The notes: generated from the letters alone by a model not told the origin. A DNA stretch of 64,000 nucleotides from Mytilus galloprovincialis (GCF_965363235.1 NC_134843.1:94459795-94523794), one strand, 5' to 3'; shown: positions 1 to 12,125, counted from the first letter of the stretch. Made by a program: numbers and translations.

Positions 1-305
1 GTACGAAGTTAAAGAGTATGAGGACCAAAATTCCTAAAAAATTTGCCAAATATTGCTAAGGTAGTCTATGCCTGAGGTAGAAAAGCCTTAGTATTTCCAA
101 ACATTCAAAATTTTGTAAACAGTAAATTTATAAATATAACCATATCAATGACAATTCATGTCAGCACAGAAATTGCTGACTACTGGGCTTGTGATATTCT
201 CGGGGAAATAAATCTGCATCAGCAGTGACGCTCGAATCCAAAAAAAGTTAAAAAGGCCAAATAAAGTACGAAGTTGAAGAGCATGGAGTACCAAAATTAC
301 TAAAA
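1..305. repeat. Dispersed mussel-type repeat, partial
   Basis: Two related segments (1-40 and 263-304) share the phrase GTACGAAGTT.AAGAGYATG followed by ACCAAAATT. Between them lies text close to a very common mussel repeat (CTACTGGGCT, then CTCGGGG, then GTGACGCTCGAATC). I recognise the family from memory but cannot classify it. It has no coding potential. Short remnants of the same family appear near 32200, 35760 and 47470. Confidence 0.55.
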
Positions 306-639
306 TTAATATCATGAACTGTTTGAAAAATGAACTATGTATAACAGCAGTTGCCCGTACACAAGTTTATACTATCATGTGGTGTTCAATAACATTGGAG
401 CAATATGCGTTCTAATCAATACATGCATGAAGTGCGTTTGCATATCGCCATATACTTTTAATTACTTCTCCTAAGGAGATGATATGCTGTTAAACTTCCG
501 TCCGTCCATGCTACTAAAATGTTCTACTACTGATCATATCTTCCTGTAATTTCATATCAAGTATTATATGAAGATGTTTTCCATTGTTATGCATTTGCAC
601 ACACACATTTATGGAACGCGGGAACTAAATTTATGGATA

Positions 640-775
640 ATCACAATGTATCTCGGATTCTTATAGTTTCTTGGTCGCTCATTTAAGATAGTCGGCGTAA
701 TTTAAACTTAACGCCCGATCATCATAGATGTTTCAATTAATGTGACTCGCGCGCCGATAATGATAGTTACTTGTT
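640..775. repeat. Direct repeat copy 1 (~130 bp)
   Basis: It is nearly identical to 1011-1142; by eye about six differences over ~130 bp, with a perfectly matching core of about 70 bp. It contains a near-perfect 22-bp palindrome (694-715, GGCGTAA...TTAACGCC centred on TTTAAA). Both copies lie just upstream of a Penelope-like element, so they could be its terminal repeats, a tandem 5' duplication, or an unrelated short element. Confidence 0.75.
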
Positions 776-1010
776 TGATTATGCATTTACAGCTGATAAC
801 GTGTAATGTTTCGAGAATGATAGTTAAATTCGACCAAGTGAATTAAAACACGAGTCGTAAATTCGATAATTTAGATAAAACCTGAAATACTTGCCGATTC
901 AAAGTAAAATTTCAAAACTAAATTGAAAGATTAAAATTCAGACTTTACAATTTGGAACATCCTTAAAGTTCCTAGTCTATGTATGCAACAGAATGGACAC
1001 AAAAGAAATG

Positions 1011-1142
1011 TCACAATATATCGCGGATTCTTATAGTTTCTTGGTCGCTCATTTAAGATAGTCGGCGTAATTTAAACTTAACGCCCGATCATCATAGATG
1101 ATCTAATTAATGTGACTCGCGCGCTGATAATGATAGTTTTAG
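1011..1142. repeat. Direct repeat copy 2 (~130 bp)
   Basis: Second copy of the repeat at 640-775, offset by about 371 bp, with the same internal palindrome at 1054-1075. It ends roughly 120 bp before the first sequence resembling Penelope-like element protein. Confidence 0.75.
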
Positions 1143-1563
1143 CCGAACAGGTTTATCATTTTTACGTAACTTAACTCATTGTATGCTGGTTCATATTCTG
1201 GACGCCAGTCTTTGCTCCTTTCTAATATAATTCACGAATAAAATAACAAATATGAAGCTTAGAAATGGAAAAATATTAAATACTAAACTTGTTCAAAGGG
1301 TATCTACACGTCTCAATCTTCAAAATCGCTTATCTAAAAATACGACCATCGCTAATATTTTTAACAATAAAAATCGTGGTTACCCTTCTATCCATAAGTG
1401 TCATGCCAAAATATGACTTACATGTCCTCGGCTTTCCACCAACAATACGGTTAGGTCCACATTTAATGGTTGCACATTTTCTTTAATATTTGAAACTGAT
1501 ATAACTTGAAAAACAAACAGTCTTATTTATTTACTCACATGAAACAAACCGGGATACGATATT

Positions 1564-1850
1564 CGGTACGTAGGTGAAACTGGATGGTATTTATTTAAAC
1601 GCACTCAAAAACATCTGTATCGTTTTAAAAGACCCAATAAATTCAAAAGTATCATTTATCGACACCTTAAGAATCACAATCATCCTATTAAATATTTAGA
1701 AGGTCAACCTTTGGAAGTAGTAAATAAGCAGCCTGGTGAATCTCATTCAAAGTTTGTACGATCACGGAAAATAATTGAATTAAATTGGATTAAAAAATTA
1801 CAGACAGTCTACCCTCTCAGTCTTAATGATAATATCAAGAACAAATTCTG
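1564..1850 (+). pseudogene. GIY-YIG-like endonuclease region of the Penelope-like element
   Basis: This stretch has no in-frame start and is open for about 95 codons. It reads YVGETG, then L-F-K-R-T-Q-K-H, and later RSRKIIELNWIKKLQT followed by VYP. This matches the PLE GIY-YIG pattern: a YVGET core, a conserved Arg and His downstream, and E-x2-WI-x2-L-x-T-x2-P near the end. It supports a nuclease placed upstream of the RT. The identification is from memory of the motif; a profile search (Pfam GIY-YIG) would decide it. Confidence 0.7.
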
Positions 1851-3693
1851 TTAACATTTTGGATATTGTTTCTAAAACTGTTCGAAATAACCGTTCTGAT
1901 GGTCGTAGAAAAAATCGCAATCAAAGAAAATTTTGGACCAATCATACCAATATTTCGGACCTAATTTCTATTTCAAAAAAGAACGGCAGACATTATCTGT
2001 TAACAAAGCTCTGTTCATTACCGATTAATAAGTTAAGTAAAATTTTAGAGGATTGCAACATAATTTCATATAACAGTCCTAAGTATGAAATCTTTCAAAT
2101 TATAATGGCATATTGTTATTCTAAACTGTTTCCTAAAATTGATCGCCCTGAAGATCATAAAAAAACATTTTATTAAAATAAAGTATGTCAATAAAGGTTT
2201 TGATTTTGTTAATATTGCTGGTATTTTTAACGATCATTCTGTTAAAGAACAAATTCCTGGATATTTTGATAATACTGAACTCCCTCTTATTTGTTATATT
2301 TACAAGAAATCTACCCGGAAATTTGTGTTTAATTATAGCCAATTGTGTAAAGATGTTAATATCAGTGAACATACACCTACTTCATGTCATTGCACTAATT
2401 CCAAATACATTTATGGACCCATTTCCCATGTTATAACAGGAGATCTTAACATCGTTCAAGACCGAAAGTTAAAATCATTCCTCAGTAAAGGACCTAAATA
2501 TCGTTCCCCGTCAATTATTAATTGGAATGAGTGTCGTGATATCATCCACGACTCACTCCGTACTTACTGTTTGAAATGGATAAAACGGGAAAAAGCTGAC
2601 AAAAAATCTTTGGACTCTTTTTTTAATTCAGAAATGAACATAGTAGATATACGTATTCAACATTTTTAAAGAACATTTTACTCTTAACAATAACCACAAT
2701 AAACCTATTTCTCGTATCAAACATAAACTAAAAGAACTAGCCAAGGAATTTGTTTTTGTCCCGGCCGATAAAGCTGCTAATAATAATATTATTGTTTGAC
2801 GTAAATTTTACATTGAGGTTCTACAAAAAGAAATCACCAATTCACCCCCATTTCAACTGACTCCATTTTCAGAAAACGACATCTGTTACAAACATAAACT
2901 TTTAGCTACCGCTTTACAAGCAGAACCAAAAACAATGAAAGTCCCAACTATGTATTGGCTTCCGAAACTACACAAAACACCATACAAATATAGATTTTTT
3001 TCGTTTTCTAGCCATTGCACCACTACTAAATTATCTATTCTTCTTACCAGTACACTTGGTACAATCAAAAACCTGATAATAAATTGTTCAAATAAGGCCT
3101 TCGAAATTAGTGAAATTAATTACTTTTGTAGTGTCAAAAACTCGTTGGAAGTTCTTGATAAATTGCATGCTTATATTGGTGATTTTGAATCTGTTCAAAG
3201 TTTTGATTTTCTACCCTATATACCACATTGCATCACATTCTCATTAAGAAAAAATTCACACACCTAATTAAATGGGCATTTAAAAAGTCAGAATGTGAAT
3301 ATATATGTTCAAACTCTTTTATGTCATTTTTAGTAGCAATAAACAAAAAAACTATGTCAATTGGACATGCTTTGATACTATTTCTGCCCTTGAATTTTTA
3401 CTAGATAACATTTTTGTTGGCTTTGGAGATTCCGTATATCGTCAGGTTATCGGAATTCCAATGGGGACTAACTGTGCACCACTTATTGCGGACCTGTTTT
3501 TGTATTGCTATGAGTTACAATTTATGACAAAAATCCCATCGAAACAACATCTGATACACAAATTTAATAATACTTTTAGATATTTGGATGATATTTTGGC
3601 TCTCAATAATGACGACTTCAGTATGTATTTATCCTGTTGAACTTACTGTAAATAAAGCTAACACTAACAATGAGCACTGCCCTTTCCTCGATC

Positions 3694-3696
<3 letters not shown>

Positions 3697-3732
<36 letters not shown>
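3697..3732. repeat. (AT)n microsatellite
   Basis: About 18 AT units inside the reverse transcriptase relic. They create a spurious alternating Tyr/Ile stretch in translation. Confidence 0.95.
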
Positions 3733-3734
<2 letters not shown>

Positions 3735-4299
3735 TTACCGGAAAGCTTAATACTAAAATTTATGATAAAAGAGATGATTTCTCATTTCCTATAGTTAATT
3801 ATCCAATTTTAGATGGTGACGTTCCATTGTCACCATCTTACGGTGTTTACATATCTCAACTTGTACGATTCTCTCGTGTATGTAACAATGTTTTAGATTT
3901 TAACGAGAGAAATTTATGTATTATTGAAAAATGATCACACCAGGGTTTTCGATATCACAAACTAGTCAAAACATTTACTTAATTTTATCATCGGTATAAG
4001 GACATCATTCGTAAATATAGCTCAACATGCAGACTTCTTATACGTTCAGATATTTCACATCCAATATTTTATGGAAATATTCTTTATCAAGCACAAAAAT
4101 GTCAGTATTTACCTCAGAAGCTAACAAAACCTTTAAATAGACTTATTAAGAAGGGATATAGTTACGATACTGTTGTCAAGTCATTAAAGATTGCATATTT
4201 TGGCGTTAATATTGATTCACATTGATTCACTTATAGGGTCTTTGCATCGGAAGTAAACACACTTATTATTAACAAACTAGTTGTTGGCATGACACGGGT

Positions 4300-4900
4300 T
4301 ATGTTGTTCTCATATATGTTATGATGGTATGATACTAAACCCCTCATGGGGAGGATTGTGCCTGATATTCATATGATGAAGACATAACTTTTCAATCAGT
4401 TTAATTGAAGTCTGGAGCTGGCATGTCCGTTAACTGCTAGTAGTCTGATGTTATTTATGTATTATTGTCATTTTGTTTATTTTCTTTGGTTACATCTTCT
4501 GACATCACACTCGGACTTTTCGTGAACTGAATTTTAATGTGCGTATTGTTATGCGTTTACTTTTCTGCATTGGTTAGAGGTATAGGGGAGGGTTGAGATC
4601 TCACAAACATGTTTACCCCCGCCGCATGTTTGCGCCTGTCCCAAGTCAGGAGCCTCTGGCCTTTGTTAGTCTTGTATTATTTTTACTTTTAGTTTCTTGT
4701 GTACAATTTGGAGTTTAGTATGGTGTTCATTATCACTGAACTAGTATATATTTGTTTAGGGGCCAGCTGAAGGACGCCTCCTGGTGCGAGAATTTCTCGT
4801 TGCATTGAAGACCTGTTGGTGACCTTCTGCTGTTGTCTGCTTTATGGTCAGGTTGTTGTCTCTTTGACACATTCCCCATTTCCATTTTCAATTTTATTTA
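4300..4900 (+). repeat. Penelope-like element 3' tail (type 1), full length
   Basis: 3' untranslated tail of the element above. Its last ~150 bp (from GGGGCCAGCTGAAGGACGCC through GTTGGTGACCTTCTGCTG to CATTCCCCATTTCCATTTTC) recurs as solo pieces at 15718-15822 (-), 15968-16034 (-), 47303-47450, 55095-55180, 56381-56577 and 58185-58430 (-). There is no coding potential. Confidence 0.8.
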
Positions 4901-5345
4901 CTGGTTTACCCGAATAGTTTTTTGTCGATTTTTGTTTTGTAAAACTTTTTTAGAATAGATTTTTTTCTCTAAAAGGTTTGATTATTACAGGTAAATATAA
5001 TTACAGGTGACCAGGTTATCAAAGCTTTACCTGTTATATTGATCATAGCCTTTTAGGGGTCAGAAGTTTAATTTCTAGAATAACTGGAAAACAGAAACAA
5101 CAGTAATATAAGGTTTTTTCTTTGAAAAAAAATTAATTCCTGACTGTTCAACAGCCAGATAAAAAAAGTCAACATTCACGAACAAACAAAAATTTTTAAG
5201 GTCTATAGTCTTATGATTGCTATTTTATCTTTTTCTGTGACCTTTTATTCTGATACTCACTTATGACATAAAATCAAGGATAACATCGAAGAAAAGACTT
5301 ATTTTTAACATTTATTTGGGGTTTTATCGTAATGGCTATGCATAA
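4900..5345. other. Intergenic, nothing recognised
   Basis: A+T-rich sequence with homopolymer runs and no protein-like reading frame or known repeat. Confidence 0.5.
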
Positions 5346-5349
5346 TTTG

Positions 5350-5595
5350 ATTCACAGCATATTTTGTTTAAATTATCAATAACGAATATTTTATTATACA
5401 TTTGTAGTCTAAATCATTGCAACGCATGACTAGTTCTTAAATTTTTCCAAAAAGAATTGAACCGTAAGACATGTGTCAAATAACCTAACTGATAACATTA
5501 TTATCTTCAAAGAAATGAGTCATTAATCATTTGCATAAGAAGAGAATTAGATATTAGATATGTTTATTATAAAAATATTTCGGGATTTATTATTG
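5350..5595. repeat. Duplicated unit segment (partner 22987-23240)
   Basis: About 250 bp aligns colinearly with 22987-23240. Shared phrases include CACAGCATATTTT, TTGAACCGTAAGACA, and the stretch from ATATGTTTAT to AAAATATTTCGGGATTTAT. It appears to be an ancient direct duplication and is part of the evidence that a large unit around the Kazal-like loci was copied. Confidence 0.75.
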
Positions 5596-5638
5596 TTTTA
5601 AATTATTTGTTCTAATTCAATATTTATAGTTTAATATC

Positions 5639-6331
5639 TTAAAGGGGCACTAGCTACGATATATATAAAAAAATAAAGTATGATTTTTTTTTATATCAAT
5701 CATTAATCAAATTGGAATAATGAAATAATAATTTGCTTTTAGCTATCAATTTCCTTTAATTTTGTTGAAATAAGCGATTAAACATAATTTTTGACTGATT
5801 CACTTGCAAGTGAAAACGTCATCATCATTCTAACCGGTATTCATGTGAACTTCAAGTTAACCCCTAGCTAGAGATTGACAACGCATGCATTGTACGTGTA
5901 CTGGTTATTTAAAGAAAAAGAATGTCAACAATGAAAGTGAAACTATGGTAAATCATTTGATTACTAATTCGATGCACATAAAATCATTTTTATATGGTTA
6001 AAAACAATGAGAATCATCTATTTTTAATCTATAAAATAAAATCAAACAGACCTATACAAATGCAATTGCACGTGTTGGTTTAATCTATTCGTATCTTTAT
6101 TTTTGTTTACATCGCTTATATGGTCATCCGAGGTCAAATCGATAGTTAATTAGATGGCGTCTGGACTAAAATACACACGAAACGAACCTATATATTATCT
6201 ACCTCATGCTCTGTAAACTGTTTATTTTAGACTTTTGATAGTTTGGATAAATGTTTTACATTGTTATAAACCAAATATGAGAACTTGAGTCAAATCGGTT
6301 ACAATGAATTTGACAGCTAGTGCCCCTTTAA
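5639..6331. mobile_element. Non-autonomous DNA transposon with TTAA flanks (piggyBac-like MITE)
   Basis: Terminal inverted repeats AGGGGCACTAGCT (left, next to TTAA at 5639-5642) and AGCTAGTGCCCCT (right, next to TTAA at 6328-6331) bound about 685 bp without coding capacity. TTAA target duplication is the hallmark of the piggyBac superfamily. It is non-autonomous and would have relied on a transposase elsewhere. Confidence 0.82.
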
Positions 6332-6434
6332 GTCTCCATTGGTTAATTTAATGATAAAATATAAAAATTATTTTTTTTAAGAAAAGAAAAATCATTGTTC
6401 CGAGAGGACACTACTGTTGCCTTTATATATAGCT

Positions 6435-6590
6435 ATAGCAGGTACTTGTTGAATATCCTATCCCTATATTGTAGGAACTAGTTGAATGTTCTACTATTAT
6501 AGCAGGTGCCTGTTGAATGATCTATATCTATATCAATTCTTGTTGAGTATCCTCTTTGTATAGAAGTAACTTGTTGACTTTCCTATTGTA
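6435..6590. repeat. Degenerate ~31-bp tandem repeat, five units
   Basis: GTTGA recurs at 6448, 6481, 6512, 6542 and 6573 (steps of 33, 31, 30 and 31 bp), each within a TTGTTGAATATCCTAT-like context. This is an eroded minisatellite with no coding meaning. Confidence 0.75.
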
Positions 6591-6934
6591 TCTTTATCTG
6601 TTTCTGTATTGGTACATGTACAATCAATAGTTATCTATTTTTGTGATAACGCAATACTAATGATTCAAGATTAGAACCCGACCAAAACATAGAAACTGAA
6701 CACGGAGCAACAAATGCAGTATAAACAACCGGAGTTGATTTCATGTTCTCTGGTAAGGTAACCCGAATCTGCGAACAGCGGTATACTACTGGTGCCTTTA
6801 TTCATAAATGACACCTGTTGTATTTCTCATGTAAATACAAACTGAGTAAAAATAATAATTATTAGAGCATGGTCTACTATGGCAAAATTTAGGGTTCTTT
6901 GCTCATTTGCATAGCAACCATTTTGCCTTATTAT

Positions 6935-7450
6935 GACGACAGAGTTTACAATAAAGGCAACAGTAGTATTCCGCTGTTCAAGACTTATAAATAAGTAGAA
7001 AACAACAAATCCAGGTAACAAACTTAAACTGAGGAAAACGCATTAAATATAAGAGGAGAACAACGACACAACATTAAAATGTAACACACACACACAGAAA
7101 CGGACTAAGCATTAGACAAAATCCGACGAGAATAACACATATAACATCAAAACTAAATACATGCATAGAATTGTACCATGACATATCTTATAATAATGTT
7201 GATAAACACTCAAATATAAACGACACGAAAGAAAAATAACGCTGAAATGTAACACACACAGAAACGAACTATAATATAATAATGGCCATATTCCTGATTT
7301 GGTACAGGACATTTTTTAAAGAAAAAAATGGTGGGTGGAACCTGGTTTTGTGGCATGCCAAACCTCCCGCTTTAATGGCAATGTTTAATATAACATTAAA
7401 ATTACAACACAACATTACAGGACTACAAGACAAATAAATAGGAGAACATA
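6935..7450. repeat. Dispersed repeat, 'GGCCATATTCCTGA' family
   Basis: Similar to 35395-35745. Shared phrases include AATATAAGAGGAGAACAACGA, TAACACACACA, CAATGGCCAT.TTCCTGA and TTGGTACAGGACAT, then GGTGG.TGGAACCTGGTTTTG. Both copies yield the same spurious minus-strand peptide (MSCTKSG.WPLLYYSSFLC). Unclassified family; partial copies lie at 9855-9985, 15228-15360 and 48885-49000. Confidence 0.7.
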
Positions 7451-9850
7451 TTGGATAGAGAATAAGATTACATATTTCCCTTAAATCAAAATGCCAATAT
7501 GCCAGTTCCTATGTCGAATGAAAAAATTGTCCGCATAAAGATGAATTTACATGATCTTAAGCTTCTTTCAGTGTACAAATAAAAATTGTTTACTTTGAAA
7601 TTTTTTGACCTTTTCAGTTTCAAAATTGGAAGCGCTAACGTAGTATAAATTATGTATGACATAATATCAAATGACGGAAAATCGTAAACAAAACAAGATT
7701 CGAAACAGAAATACATATGCAAAAAGATATTGTTCATGATTTGTCATATAAGGAAAAACCATTTTAGAATTTTAAAGTTAAATAACTTCTAGCTTATCTG
7801 CAGCGTTCTTAAGTTTTCTGCCAAATTCTATTAAAAACCTGAGGATATCAACCATACCATTTCGTAAAAAGTCAATTTTTAGCATTTTCCCTTAGAATAG
7901 CAAAATATCCTCCAAAGACACTTTAGTTACAGATCTATGACGGAACAGGACTGAATTATCCGCAAATTTAAAATTACTTGTATTTTCAATCTTAAACTAA
8001 GGAAGTAATAGAATCAAAAGGGACAAAGTCACTTGATGCAAATCATACGAATAAAGTTCCTTTGATGTTGACATATGCATGGAATTGTCCTCAAATCAAT
8101 CATTCATTATTTTCCAGTTTATTTAGCACTTACCGCGGCCTCGTGTACCATCAGTAATCAGAACAAACTAGCATATCGCATTGATTACACTCACAATTAT
8201 AATATACAGCAACAAATGACAGATCCAAATTTGCATTACCCCAAACCATTATAGGCACACACATAACGCAGACATCATATTCAGATTTTAAATATCTTTT
8301 AGAAACATATGTATTTTACTTATATTTTAAACGTTAAATAATGACAAGTGCTACATGTTTGACCATAAGGAATATTATCAATTAATAATATTTGAATAAC
8401 CAGTACTTAGTATGCTGTACATAAACGGCAGAATGGTTGTCATATCAAAAAGCGTTGTTGCAGTTAGTCTCAGTTAGGTTATTATCTCTCCTGAACGATT
8501 TGCTTAGTTCTCTACACTGCTACAAATTAGCCTTTAGAAAGTAGAACAGATGTTTCTTTTTTACGTCAATCTCTCGATCGTTAAATAGTTAGATTCCGGA
8601 AAAAAGTTTCATACAAATCCCAGCAATAATATTTAAATTCGCAGAAACATATGGTAATACTCCTTTGAGGAATATTACTCTATCAAGTTTTGCATACTAC
8701 TTGTAGGAGGAGTCACAATTTTCAGATAAGAAAATCCGTCATATAATTTGTTTTGGCTATTTCTGCCAGGGAGATAACTGCTAAAATCAATATTTGTACT
8801 GAAATTTTTGTACAAATCCTATTTGTCAATCGGGAAATTTTGTTCTACAAATAATAAAACATGTATCTCCGTTCGTTAAAGATACTATATTTCTTCTATT
8901 TATTCATAATCATGCATCGTTATTTACGATCTGTCATTCTAAATGCTCCTTGAGGAATAGTTTTTGATAAGCGTATATAATGGAATTAAAAATATTCACA
9001 AAATGTTTTCGTGTTTAACAAAAGTGCAAATATTTTTTTTCAATTAAACGTTAAACAGTAACTGATATTAAGTAGTAGTACATGTAGTATATCAGGATTG
9101 TTTACTGCAAAGAATATAAGAGAAAAGATACATAAAAGCGTTTTTGCATCTATTAACAAATACCTTTATCTCTTCTTTTTATTGCAATTGATGACCTGTC
9201 ATCGGATACAAGTACTTTTTGTATCGCATAATTTGCTGTTTTGTTATATAATAAAACAAAAAACAAAAAAATCATTTAGTATAATATGTCAAAGTTATCA
9301 AGATATTGAACTTTTGTTTGCATTGATTTAGAGTCCACACATTATTTATTTAATATAAATCATAAACTACCTTTATATCTTAATATATTTTATTCCTTGT
9401 AATGAGTCGCTTTTTATGTTAGTGTAATATTGATATAAGAATAAAGACATTTTTAAAAAGATATGTACTTCTTAATGGTTTTACAATCTTTCTTTTTAAT
9501 GAAAATCACTAACAGTTCTTTGATAAAACAATTTTTGGAATCGTAGTCGTTGTTTTTTATCAAATTTGTATAAGTTTGCAAGTACTGAATCTGTACCTGC
9601 TGTAATCCTATTTTTGATTATTTCATTGTTTTAATAATTTTAGACAGCAAAAAGAAAGATTGATTGGTGACTATGAAATGTCTGAACTCCAAACTACAAA
9701 CACATTACTTGATTTATGATTGCTTAAGGTCACAGCAACAAACCACAAACCATAAGATTAATTGATACTTAAACAGCTTTGCATTTTTTATTTAGTTTTA
9801 TTTCATTGTCTACTTTCTTAGATTGATTATGCAATATTTCGTATTAAAAA
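7450..9850. other. Long non-coding stretch
   Basis: I see no domain, splice pattern or known repeat. Reading frames are short, A+T driven and lack motifs. This may be remnant duplicated-unit DNA upstream of locus A. Confidence 0.45.
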
Positions 9851-9854
9851 GAAA

Positions 9855-9985
9855 GGCAATAGTAGTGTACCGATGTTCAAATTCATAAATCGATTAAAAA
9901 AAAAACAAAACAAATCCGGGTAACAAACTAAAACTGAAGGAAACATCAGAGGAGAACTACGACACAACAGAAACACAACATGATC
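9855..9985. repeat. Partial copy of the 'GGCCATATTCCTGA' family
   Basis: Matches the first part of 6935-7450 (AAGGCAA.AGTAGT, then TCATAAATCGATTAAAAA, ATCCGGGTAACAAACTAAAA and GAGGAGAACTACGACACAAC). Confidence 0.6.
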
Positions 9986-10104
9986 TACGAACAAGTTTGA
10001 CATTTACCTTTGAATTAATCGAGTTTGGAAGCGTAATTTATTTCTCGCAAAGTTCTACTCTCAACTGAACCTTGCTGCCAATGTCTAGGTGTAAGTTAAG
10101 ATAT

Positions 10105-10395
10105 GAAACAGACCTTACATTTTTAACCCCGCCAAATTATGTATGTATGTACCTGTCACAGGTCAAGTCAGGAGCCTGTAATTCAGAGGTTGTGGTTTGT
10201 TGATTTGTAACATATCTGCTTTTCGTTCAATTTTTGTAAATAAATTAACCGTTTTTTCTCAATTGAATTGTTTTACATATTTCATTTCGAGGCCATTTCT
10301 AGCTGACTATGTGGTATGGGCTTTGCTTATTGTTAAAGACAGTACGTTACCTATAGTTGTTAATTTCTGTGTCATTTTGGTCTCTTGTGAAGAAA
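10105..10395 (+). repeat. Dispersed repeat, 'CCCCGCCAAATT' family
   Basis: Carries AACCCCGCCAAATTATGTAT, AAGTCAGGAGCCTGTAATTC, GCTGACTATGTGGTATGGGC and TGTGTCATTTTGGTCTC. The same order recurs at 40340-40680 (+) and, reversed, at 23650-23800. This is a common mussel repeat that I cannot classify. Confidence 0.7.
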
Positions 10396-10439
10396 ATGTA
10401 AGAAATGTAAAAGCATACTTTGTCAATATATAGTATAAT

Positions 10440-11330
10440 ATGGATTATTGATTGCACAGAGAAAAGACATCATTAGGAAAATAGAAGAAGTAAATGATAT
10501 ATATTTTTTTTAATATAACTTTATTATATATACAGCTGTTAAGAATAATTTGTTAAAACATTGGGGTTACATTACGCTATTTTTCTGCAAGTACATAAAT
10601 ACAAAAACAAAACGGTAATTTTTTTCTATTTCTTAATTATTACCCTAAAACGCAGAGCTAAACAATCTAATTTTAGCATATTTTCTTTTTTAGGCGAAAA
10701 AAATATTATTAACTATAACTGGAAATTTTTATTTCTAAAAAATATTTATTTCATTTCTGCATATAAACTCTAACAGCTTTTGCACAATCTTAGATGACAA
10801 AAAAACTATATCATCATTAATATCAAAACAGGAGCTCGAAAGCATTATGTTACAATGTCAGTGATAAAGGCCCTAACCGTGTTTCAACTATCTATCTGTC
10901 TTGTTATTTATTTTAACAACATATATTGAAATGAAATTCCGTGATTTCCTAGTTTAATGAAAAACTATCATTTCATATTTAAAAATTGTATTCATATAAC
11001 TTAAAAAGCAACCAAGGCTGTAGTCATGACCTTGCCAATAATGTTGTATCGGTTTCGAAATGCGTCAAAAAATAGTTTCTTGTTTTAGTTTTCTACTGTA
11101 TTTCCATTAAAAATCCAATGTCCATATTTTAAAAAGAATAAATAATAGAAAAATATTAAACTCGTGATCGATCTGCCAATTAAATCCTTTGCTTTTCGCT
11201 TTCATGAATTCATCGATTGATCGGTCACTCGTGGAATTGTTTTCCACACTTGAAATTTTCAGTAATTGTAATCGTATAATAATCTTTATCATACATTAAA
11301 TACAGCAATTTTTGTATATCTAAAGTTTTT
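10440..11330. other. Intergenic, nothing recognised
   Basis: A+T-rich sequence with short open frames lacking recognisable motifs. Confidence 0.45.
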
Positions 11331-11334
11331 TTTC

Positions 11335-12125
11335 CAGGCTGTATCACTTACCCTGTATCGCATACCCCGTATTGCATAGCTAAATCCGTATCGCAAACCT
11401 GATGTGACGTCATAAATCAAATGACGTCAACGTTTGACATCCAGTTGTTGTATTTCCTATCATAGAACAAAAGTGAGTTCCCACTAAAGAAATGTCCTAT
11501 CATTTCAACTCATATCGATATTTTTGAAAAAAAATATTACCAAGTAACTTTATGAGCGATTTTTATAAAATAGATACAATTAGTCTTTTAGAGGGAACTC
11601 ACTTTTGTGCATTGACTGTGTATAAAGGAATCTCCTGTTTTTATTAATAATCTTTGAATAGATGGTACTTGGTAACTTTGTTGTCCATATTTATGTATAC
11701 AAATGAGCTTAGATTGTAGTAATACGATTAAACTTTACAAAAAATATTGGGAAAGTGTGTTGTATTCTACAGGAGGGAACAGCTAACTGTATCTTAAGTT
11801 TATGCTTTAAATAACATGGCATTAAGACATATTGTTTGCCAGTTTCATAGTTCTATATTGCACATGTAATAAGGTTATAGGGGACTTTACGATGTGGATA
11901 TTTAGCAAATAAGGAAGTCTATAAAAAAAAAGTCAGATGGAAAAATACAAGAAAAATGTTTTTTTCTTGGTTATATTTTCAGACGATTTAAAAAAATGTA
12001 TATCACATGAATCTGATTGTATATAAATATATGATAAACAAATAAACTCGACCAATATCAGCACTCGGGACTATCGGCCCTCGGGAACGATATTGGTTTC
12101 TTGGGGTGATACAGCATGCGATACG
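11335..12125. mobile_element. Possible non-autonomous element with inverted end motifs
   Basis: The left end has GCTGTATCAC and, slightly inside, AAATCCGTATCGCA. The right end has the reverse complements (GTGATACAGC and TGCGATACGGATTTT) in a different order. Inside lies a 22-bp inverted repeat (11467-11488 and 11587-11608, ACAAAAGTGAGTTCCC) and a 9-bp hairpin (12051-12059 with 12089-12097, ACCAATATC/GATATTGGT). No coding frame was seen. The boundaries are uncertain. Confidence 0.45.

Larger units (their letters stand above)
1260..4300 (+). mobile_element. Penelope-like retroelement, decayed, nuclease-first layout
   Basis: This is a relic of a Penelope-like element (PLE). In order it shows an N-terminal stretch with cysteine pairs (about 1260-1480); a GIY-YIG-like nuclease region (about 1564-1850: YVGETG, then an Arg and His in a KRTQKH context, then an E-x2-WI-x2-L pattern); a central segment with CHC and GPISHVITGDL (about 2139-2669); and the reverse transcriptase, with YWLPKLHKTPY (about 2955), IGIPMGTNCAPLIADLF (about 3450-3500) and the catalytic FRYLDD (about 3577). 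The text is open only in pieces, with several breaks, and an (AT)n microsatellite has expanded inside it. Having the nuclease before the RT is the permuted order known from the Naiad/Chlamys PLE clade, not the classical C-terminal order. The element is old and inactive. Confidence 0.82.

Noticed and set aside
7112-7312. Minus-strand 66-aa frame repeated at 35372-35626 with near-identical residues
   Set aside because: Both come from copies of the same dispersed repeat; similarity reflects the repeat, not protein selection.
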